A DNA stretch of 64,000 nt from Streptomyces sp. RerS4 (lineage in GTDB: Bacteria; Actinomycetota; Actinomycetes; Streptomycetales; Streptomycetaceae): positions 178,140-242,139 of the forward strand of contig NZ_CP097323.1 in assembly GCF_023515955.1 (NCBI RefSeq), written 5' to 3'. Every line of letters begins with the position of its first letter. Position 1 is the stretch's first letter. Position numbers and translations under genes: made by a program. Below the pieces are notes generated by a model. That model searched no databases and had not been told where the DNA came from. It saw only the letters and a list, made by a program, of their open reading frames with translations. Shown piece by piece: positions 59,223 to 64,000 of the stretch.

Positions 59223-59669
59223 TCAGACGAGGGCGGCGGCCAGCAGGGCGAAGGCGGCGATGAGGTCGGCGACGCGGATGTAGTGGAAGCGGTCCCAGCG
59301 GTTCGCCTGCTCCTTCCAGTCGGCGGGCCGGTTCTCGGGGGTCCACGTCTTGCTCCGGTTGTTGATCGGGACGAGCAGCAGAAGCGACATGATCACGCTG
59401 AGGATCAGCAGCGCGCCGGCGATGACGACGAGGCCGGCGCCGGGGCGGTGCCATCCCGCGATGGCCCAGACCGCGGCGAGGGCGAGCGAACCGACGTACC
59501 AGAACGGCATCACGGCGCCGAGCATCCGGCCCCCGTGGGCGCGGCCACTCAGGCAGCTGTCGTCCGGGAGGGCCTTGAGGATCCGGTTGATGACGAAGGC
59601 GACGGAGAACTCCACCCCCACCATCACTCCGACGACCACGATGGTGACGACCTTGAGTGCGTCGAGCAT
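59223..59669 (-). CDS. DUF1772 membrane protein
   Basis: A 148-residue protein with four predicted membrane helices (about residues 5-28, 50-70, 76-97 and 127-147) and a hydrophilic loop NNRSKTWTPENRPADWKEQANRWDRFH between helices three and four, typical of the DUF1772/anthrone-oxygenase-like family. Paired head to head with a TetR gene across a 91-bp promoter that holds two palindromes. Members are commonly induced by xenobiotics through the adjacent repressor; function otherwise unknown. Confidence 0.85.
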   Translation of the reverse strand: MLDALKVVTIVVVGVMVGVEFSVAFVINRILKALPDDSCLSGRAHGGRMLGAVMPFWYVGSLALAAVWAIAGWHRPGAGLVVIAGALLILSVIMSLLLLVPINNRSKTWTPENRPADWKEQANRWDRFHYIRVADLIAAFALLAAALV

Positions 59670-59685
59670 GATGACCCCTCCTGGG

Positions 59686-59751
59686 ATCTAGCGCCGCTAG
59701 ATGATGAGCTCACGCTAGACCTGCTGTCGCTCGATTGTCTAGCGGTGCTAG
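59686..59751. promoter_or_regulatory. two CTAGCG-type operators between DUF1772 and TetR genes
   Basis: ATCTAGCG-C-CGCTAGAT (59686-59702) is a perfect 8+1+8 palindrome. CTAGCG-G-TGCTAG (59739-59751) is the same motif with one mismatch. A half site CGCTAG lies at 59713-59718. One site is adjacent to each gene start, as expected for a TetR dimer repressing both. Confidence 0.8.
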
Positions 59752-59760
59752 GATCGAACC

Positions 59761-60339
59761 ATGTCGGTACAGGAACGCAAGGAACGCGAACGGGCGGCCC
59801 GCGAGCGCCTCATCGTGGCCACGGCCCGTGAACTCGCCGAGCAGCAGGGCTGGGACGCGGTCACCACCCGCCGGCTCGCCGAGCGCATCGAATACAGCCA
59901 GCCCGTCCTCTATGGCCACTTCCGCGGCAAGCGCGAGATCATCGGCGCCGTCGCCCTCCAGGGCGCCGCCGAGATGGCCGCGGCGGTGCGGGCCGCGGCC
60001 TCGCCCGCGGACGGCCCGCGCACCCGGGTCACCGCCCTCGCCCGCGCCTACCTTGACTTCGCGGAGCGCAACCCGGCGGTCTACGACGCCATGTTCCAGC
60101 TCGACGGCGGCCTGGCCTTCGCGGCCGAGGACACCCCGGAGCCGCTGAAGGACGCCTTCGCCGCCCTGCTGGAAAGCCTCGGCGAGGTTGCCGGGGATGG
60201 CGTCCACCCGGGACTGTTCACCGAGGTGTTCTGGGCGGCCCTGCACGGGCTGGCCACCCTGACCCGGGCGGGACGGCTGCCGCCGGCGGAAGCCGACCGT
60301 AGGGTGGAGCTGCTGGTGGACCGGCTCGTCATGGCCTGA
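59761..60339 (+). CDS. TetR family regulator
   Basis: A 192-residue regulator with LIVATARELAEQQGWDAVTTRRLAERIEYSQPVLYGHFRGKREI as the N-terminal helix-turn-helix and the C-terminal TetR-WHG-like domain (FAERNPAVYDAMFQLDGG). Divergent from the DUF1772 gene, which it likely represses. It ends 11 bp inside the minus-strand DnaB-domain gene (tail overlap). Confidence 0.88.
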   Translation: MSVQERKERERAARERLIVATARELAEQQGWDAVTTRRLAERIEYSQPVLYGHFRGKREIIGAVALQGAAEMAAAVRAAASPADGPRTRVTALARAYLDFAERNPAVYDAMFQLDGGLAFAAEDTPEPLKDAFAALLESLGEVAGDGVHPGLFTEVFWAALHGLATLTRAGRLPPAEADRRVELLVDRLVMA

Positions 60340-60895
60340 CACCCCGTCTGGACCGAAGGGCAGCCGAGGCCTTCCGGCCCGGCTGTCGGCCAGGGTGCGC
60401 CTGCGGGATCCTGGAGCGGTAGCTGCTGGTGGCGGCGAAGATCTCGGCCTCGGCGGTGTCGATGAGGCGGTCGACGGTGTCGGCGGTGACACCGGTGACA
60501 CCGGTGACGAGGTCGTCAATGCGGGCGGAGGCCACCATCATGCGGCGCAGCACGGCCATACCCTGGACGGTGCCGGCGGCCTCCACCCAGGCGTCCATCC
60601 CGACGGGCTCGCCGGCCAGCCTGTGCAGGTACACGTGGCCCCCGACGTCGGCGAGCTCTTCGTGCTTGGCGAGCCGGTCGATGACGCTGCGGAGGTCGGG
60701 ATCCTCGCCGAGGGCGTAGACCTCCAGAATTGCCTGGTGGATCCGTCCGTGAGCGTGATGGTAGAAGTCGTCGTGACAGACCAGTTCGACGATGTCGGCG
60801 ATGGCCTCGGTGGAGTGCAGCATCGCGCGCAGGACGGTCTTCTCCGCTTCCAGGTCGTGAGGGGGCTGTGCGGGCGGGGTTTCGTCCTCGGCCAA
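60329..60895 (-). CDS. DnaB helicase N-terminal-domain protein, without the helicase domain
   Basis: A 188-residue protein. Residues about 15-120 match the DnaB N-terminal domain (DLEAEKTVLRAMLHSTEAIADIVELV ... DFYHHAHGRIHQAILEVY ... LADVGGHVYLHRLAG). The RecA-like ATPase domain is absent; the C-terminus is a short basic tail. Such orphan domains occur in actinomycete accessory DNA and are of unknown function; this could be a domain relic or a helicase-interacting protein. The start is ATG 60895. Confidence 0.75.
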   Translation of the reverse strand: MAEDETPPAQPPHDLEAEKTVLRAMLHSTEAIADIVELVCHDDFYHHAHGRIHQAILEVYALGEDPDLRSVIDRLAKHEELADVGGHVYLHRLAGEPVGMDAWVEAAGTVQGMAVLRRMMVASARIDDLVTGVTGVTADTVDRLIDTAEAEIFAATSSYRSRIPQAHPGRQPGRKASAALRSRRGVRP

Positions 60896-61255
60896 GGGTG
60901 TCCTCCACGTCGACCCGACCGCGCGGGTCCTGGTGATCAGCGGCGCCCAGCGTAGCGAGGGCGTAGGCGGCGGTTGCAGGGTTCAGCACAGCCGACGGGG
61001 TCGTGGGATCGAACTGCAGGACGACGCCCCCGGACACGGTGTTGCTGCCGAGCGCTTTGTTCATGTCCTGCACGACCTTGTCCGTCAGAAGGCGGCCCTG
61101 AACACCCCACGCGGTGGATGCCCGCGCAGGCTCAGGTTTCGGAGGCCGGATCGAAGCCCCACCGCGGTGTCCTCCCTTGTCGTGCAGAGCACAACCATGG
61201 TCCCGAAGCAAGCAGCCAGGCGCTCTCGTAACTCACCAACAAAGCCACCCAGGGC
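60896..61255. other. intergenic stretch with a possible coding relic
   Basis: On the minus strand about 60930-61100 reads GVQGRLLTDKVVQDMNKALG and VVLQFDPTTPSAVLNPATAA, which looks like former protein sequence but has no convincing start and shifts out of phase before the DnaB-domain gene. I do not recognise the family. No other feature seen in these 360 bp. Confidence 0.4.
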
Positions 61256-62251
61256 TCACGCAGAAGGACTCGCCGCTGGTGGCGGCGGGTCCCCGTAGCG
61301 GCCGGCCATCGCCGCGGCGCGATCGCGCAGGGAGGTGCGCAGTGACTGCGGGGCCAAAGCTTCCGCGTCCAAGCCGAGTTGCCACAGGGCCCATTCGGCG
61401 TGGCGAGAATCCTGGTAGGTCAGCTCCAGCCGCAGCCGGCCGTCCGCGTCGGGTTCTTCGGCGCGGACGGCCACCGCGGTGTCCAGCAGGTCCTCCCGCC
61501 GCGCCGGGTTCACCCGTACGAGCACGGTGATGTGGTCGCTGCCGAGGAACCGCGCGGAGCGTTCCCGCCAAATCCGGTCCAGATCGGCCCGGTGGGGGCG
61601 CTGCGCCGTTTCGGGAAGTTCCTCGGCGGCCCGTATGCGCGACAGGCGGTAGGTGCGGTCCGCGCCGGATCTCGTGGCCAGCAGGTAGCCCCGGTCGCGT
61701 ACGGTGACCAGGCCGATCGGGTCGACCGTGCGCCACTGCGGTGTCTGGCCCGTGGCCGCGTAGTGCAGGCGCAGCTTGTGTCCCGCGAGCACCGCGCGCC
61801 GGATCTCGATCAGGGTGGCGTCGGGGACCTCGTCGACGACCAGCCGGCGCGAGAGCAGGTCGCTCTCCGGCTCGACGAGGAACCGCCTGGCCGCGTCGCT
61901 CGCGGTGGTCCGGCGGCTTTCGGGCAGCGCGTCGACCACCTTCCGCGCGGCCGAAGCGAGCGCCGAGCCGAGGCCCAGCACCTGTTCGCCGCGCGCCGAT
62001 CCGGCGGTCAGCAGGGCGAGGGCCTCGTCGTGGTTCAGGCCGGTGAGCTCGGTCCGGAAGCCGGGCAGCAGCGAGAAGCCGCCGTGCCGGCCGCGTTCGG
62101 CGTAGACGGGGACGCCGGCCGCGGACAGTGCCTCGATGTCGCGCAGCACGGTGCGGGTGGACACCTCCAGCTCGCGGGCCAGGGTGTCGGCGGTGAGCCG
62201 GCCGCGTTGGCGCAGCAGGAGCACCAGCGAGACCAGCCTGTCAGCGCGCAT
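61256..62251 (-). CDS. WYL-domain transcriptional regulator (YafY/PafBC-like)
   Basis: A 331-residue protein. An N-terminal HTH (DRLVSLVLLLRQRGRLTADTLARELEVSTRTVLRDIEAL) is followed by GVPVYAERGRHGGFSLLPGF. The WYL domain (about residues 140-225) contains KLRLHYAA and VDPIGLVTVRDRGYLLA, and a WCX C-terminal domain follows. The family senses single-stranded nucleic acid or small ligands. It is divergent from the RidA-family gene across about 140 bp, the probable target. Confidence 0.9.
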   Translation of the reverse strand: MRADRLVSLVLLLRQRGRLTADTLARELEVSTRTVLRDIEALSAAGVPVYAERGRHGGFSLLPGFRTELTGLNHDEALALLTAGSARGEQVLGLGSALASAARKVVDALPESRRTTASDAARRFLVEPESDLLSRRLVVDEVPDATLIEIRRAVLAGHKLRLHYAATGQTPQWRTVDPIGLVTVRDRGYLLATRSGADRTYRLSRIRAAEELPETAQRPHRADLDRIWRERSARFLGSDHITVLVRVNPARREDLLDTAVAVRAEEPDADGRLRLELTYQDSRHAEWALWQLGLDAEALAPQSLRTSLRDRAAAMAGRYGDPPPPAASPSA

Positions 62252-62389
62252 GCGAGAAATCTAAGGGATAACACGACAACGGGTGTCGTGATTTGTTGGG
62301 AGGCTCGTCAGCACGACGTCGGGGCCGATGCGACGAGTGAAGCGAACCGCGCGAACGACGTGAATGAAGCGAATGGAGCTGATGTGGCG

Positions 62390-62785
62390 ATGTGGCGGAC
62401 GGCGGTCAACCCGGTGACGTGGTCGGTGGAGATGGGGTTCAACCAGGGTGAGGTCGTCTCCGGGCACACCCGGACCCTGTACATCTCGGGGCAGACCGCG
62501 ATGAGCGGCGACGGCAGGCCCCGGCACGACGGTGACATGGCGGCGCAGTTGGCACTGAGCGTCGACAACCTTGAGGCCGTGCTCGAAGAGGCCGGGATGT
62601 CCCTCGCGAACCTGGTGCGGCTCAACGTCTACACGACCGACGTCGATCTGCTCCTGCGGCACTACGGCGGGCTGGCGGGGCGGTTGGCCGCCGCCGAGGT
62701 GGCGCCGACCACCACGATGCTCGGGGTGACGCGACTGGCGATCCCCGGTCAGATGGTCGAGCTGGAGGGCACGGCCGTCGCCTGA
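62390..62785 (+). CDS. RidA family protein
   Basis: A 131-residue YjgF/YER057c/UK114 protein with YISGQTAMSGDGRP, LVRLNVYTTDVDLLL, PTTTMLGVTRLAIPGQMVELEGTAVA. It lacks a clear Arg in the usual deaminase site and may not be a true reactive-imine deaminase. ATG 62390 is taken as start; GTG 62384 with GGAG 5 bases upstream is an alternative. Likely under the divergent WYL regulator. Confidence 0.85.
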   Translation: MWRTAVNPVTWSVEMGFNQGEVVSGHTRTLYISGQTAMSGDGRPRHDGDMAAQLALSVDNLEAVLEEAGMSLANLVRLNVYTTDVDLLLRHYGGLAGRLAAAEVAPTTTMLGVTRLAIPGQMVELEGTAVA

Positions 62786-62954
62786 TGCGGCGGCGCTGCC
62801 GCCGTCCCCGTTGCTCGTGCCGGTTCCCGCGCACGAGCAACGGGACTACGCATCGAAGGAGGAGGAGAACAAGAGCAAGAAGCTTTCGCCCCCCGTTTCG
62901 CCCCCGCGGATCAAGCCGGAGATGTGGTGGCGACCGACAACGCCTCGCATGCGG

Positions 62955-63116
62955 TCACTTGGACAGGGTGGCCGCCGCGGGAACCACCAGTGGGTCGGCA
63001 CGCCCGAGTACCGGCCGCTGCCGCTTTGCCCGGCCGTCGACGGGCCCCCGGACGCCCTGCTCGCGGTAGCGGGCTCGCATCCTGCGTACGGTTGCCGCAC
63101 TGACCGGCTCTCGGAT
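62955..63116 (-). pseudogene. transposase-like helix-turn-helix fragment
   Basis: The minus strand reads VSAATVRRMRARYREQGVRG and VDGRAKRQRPVLGRADP, which is typical of the N-terminal DNA-binding part of integrase-type (Mu/IS481-like) transposases. It has no start and no catalytic D-D-E domain; it stops at TGA near 62955. A relic of a mobile element, next to the deletion scar. Confidence 0.55.
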
Positions 63117-63120
63117 GTGA

Positions 63121-63216
63121 TCAGTTCGGGGGTGTGGTGATGCGGGTGGCGAGTCCGTCGAGCAGGGTGGTGAGGCCGTGGTGGAGGAGGGATTCGGGGG
63201 AGAGGGCGGCCTCCGC
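63121..63216 (-). pseudogene. C-terminal remnant of a TetR-type regulator
   Basis: The minus strand encodes about 30 residues, EAALSPESLLHHGLTTLLDG and LATRITTPPN, ending at a stop at 63121-63123. This resembles the C-terminal helix of TetR proteins that accompany FAD monooxygenases. Nothing of the DNA-binding domain is present. It abuts, head to head, the remnant at 63225. Confidence 0.5.
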
Positions 63217-63224
63217 TCTCGCCG

Positions 63225-63497
63225 CGCGGCACCTCGCAGGCACTGATCGGCGCCTACCTCCTCGCCGGGGAGCCGGCCGCCCGCGACGGCGACCACGCGG
63301 CCGCCTTCGCCGCGTACGAGGAGCGGATGCGCCCCTACGTCGCCGAGCACCAGGCTCTGGGCCGCGAGGGCGCCGAGCGGTTCTTCCTGCCGGCCCCGAC
63401 CCAGGAGGTACTGGACATGCTGGCCGCGAACGCCCCGGAGAACACCCGCACCGAACCCGTCCGCCTCCCCGACTACGCCCCTGCCACCGCCGTCTGA
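63225..63497 (+). pseudogene. C-terminal remnant of an FAD-dependent monooxygenase
   Basis: From 63225 a frame with no start codon reads GTSQALIGAYLLAGEPAARD, AAFAAYEERMRPYVAEHQAL and ends at a TGA at 63495-63497 (about 90 residues). This is the last part of a TetX-like FAD monooxygenase. The FAD-binding N-terminus is missing. With the TetR tail on the opposite strand it looks like the two ends of a divergent gene pair whose middle was deleted. Confidence 0.75.
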
Positions 63498-63796
63498 AAG
63501 GCGAAGGAGCATCCACACCAGGCCCCACCGCCCGCCCGTTGTCGCCGGGGCTGATACATGGCGGCCCTCCCGGCGCCCTGGTCACCGAACGGGTAAACGC
63601 CGAACTCGCAGCACTGACCGCCTGACCGCCTGACCGGATGGCCTGCTGCGCCGAACGGGATGCGACGGCGACCAGTGTGCGAATCTGCAGGTTCCCAACG
63701 TTGCGACACCGCGGGTGATTGTCACTGGGGCGCTGCGGTAGTTGTCATCGCGGGTGGGGCGTCGTTCGTACTGGTCTGGGGTTTCCGGCGACGGTG
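63498..63796. other. intergenic stretch, no supported feature
   Basis: About 300 bp with short direct repeats (GACCGCCT twice near 63617-63632) and a small plus-strand open frame to 63625 that I cannot relate to any family. No RNA gene or promoter is evident. Confidence 0.4.
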
Positions 63797-64000
63797 TCAG
63801 GCCGCCCCGCGGCGGCGCTTGAGGGCGTAGAAGGTGATGCCGCCGAGCAGGAGGATCCCGGCGCCGGCACCGCCCAGCAGCGCGATCCCGCCCACGGCCG
63901 AGTCGTCGTCCTTCGCGGCAGCCGTCGTGCCGCCCTGTTCGGCGTTGCCGTTCGTAGCGGACGGCGAGGGGCCTTGGGCGGCGTCGTCGCCGAAGAAGAA
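63797..64000 (-). CDS. C-terminal membrane anchor of a surface protein (partial)
   Basis: The frame is open from the end of the window to a stop at 63797-63799, 67 residues. A Ser/Thr/Gly/Asn/Asp-rich stretch (PSPSATNGNAEQGGTTAAAK) is followed by a single hydrophobic helix (VGGIALLGGAGAGILLLGGI) and a basic RRR tail. This is the tail of an exported, membrane-anchored protein. No LPxTG-type sortase motif is visible in the part seen. Identity of the rest unknown. Confidence 0.75.
   Translation of the reverse strand, partial: FFFGDDAAQGPSPSATNGNAEQGGTTAAAKDDDSAVGGIALLGGAGAGILLLGGITFYALKRRRGAA

Noticed and set aside
62811..63140. 109-residue plus-strand frame downstream of the RidA gene
   Set aside because: No family, no ribosome site and low-complexity sequence; the minus strand carries a better-supported transposase relic.

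Overview
The window is high-GC actinobacterial DNA, almost certainly Streptomyces. The signs are pervasive G/C at third codon positions, GTG and TTG starts, short ATGA/TTGA gene overlaps, a gamma-butyrolactone (AfsA/ScbR-type) signalling pair, a SARP activator and a rare TTA codon. No rRNA, tRNA, CRISPR array or intact insertion sequence was seen.

Layout. (1) 1-5734: the end of a conjugation or type IV-secretion-like module (small membrane protein, lipoprotein, polytopic membrane protein, SCO6880-type protein, VirB4-like ATPase). It is followed by a frameshifted GNAT acetyltransferase. (2) 6397-13738: ordinary accessory genes (secreted protein, secreted alpha/beta hydrolase, S9 peptidase, DUF4097 protein, cupin, GlxA-type regulator, small membrane protein). 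(3) 14021-17613: a regulatory island with two TetR-type regulators (one ScbR-like), an atypical JadR1-type response regulator, an AfsA-like butyrolactone synthase and three ARE-like palindromes. (4) 17760-28806: an acyl-CoA carboxylase and a type II polyketide core (PgaE/UrdE-type oxygenase, cyclase, KSalpha, CLF, ACP, ketoreductase, aromatase, second oxygenase, flavin reductase), which reads as an angucycline assembly line. (5) 29130-48727: deoxysugar genes, four glycosyltransferases (one closely matching the C-glycosyltransferase UrdGT2), a UrdMred/LanV-type ketoreductase, a TetR/exporter pair and flavin enzymes. (6) 48825-58027: an AknOx-like bicovalent flavin oxidase, an Old Yellow Enzyme, a hydrolase, a second flavin monooxygenase, a SARP, and an odd set of free carrier protein, Sfp-type PPTase and DegT-family aminotransferase. 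(7) 58275-64000: unrelated small genes and decayed fragments, including a deletion scar joining the tails of two divergent genes.

How it works together (inference). The minimal PKS, ketoreductase and two cyclases make a benz[a]anthracene. The two FAD oxygenases plus the SDR take it to an aquayamycin-type aglycone. RmlA, RmlB, 2,3-dehydratase, 3-ketoreductase and a 4-ketoreductase give dTDP-D-olivose for C-glycosylation. The Fe-S PMP 3-dehydrase, the epimerase and a second 4-ketoreductase give dTDP-L-rhodinose for O-glycosylation. The AknOx-like enzyme could then oxidise rhodinose to cinerulose or aculose. The predicted product is a saquayamycin/vineomycin/grincamycin-like angucycline.

Most unusual elements: a cobalamin-domain protein lacking its axial histidine motif, translationally coupled to the C-glycosyltransferase; a free-standing copy of the RmlA C-terminal beta-helix; three near-identical operators linking the exporter regulator to the Old Yellow Enzyme 10 kb away; the carrier protein/PPTase/aminotransferase set; and tandem 12-13 bp repeats upstream of rmlA.
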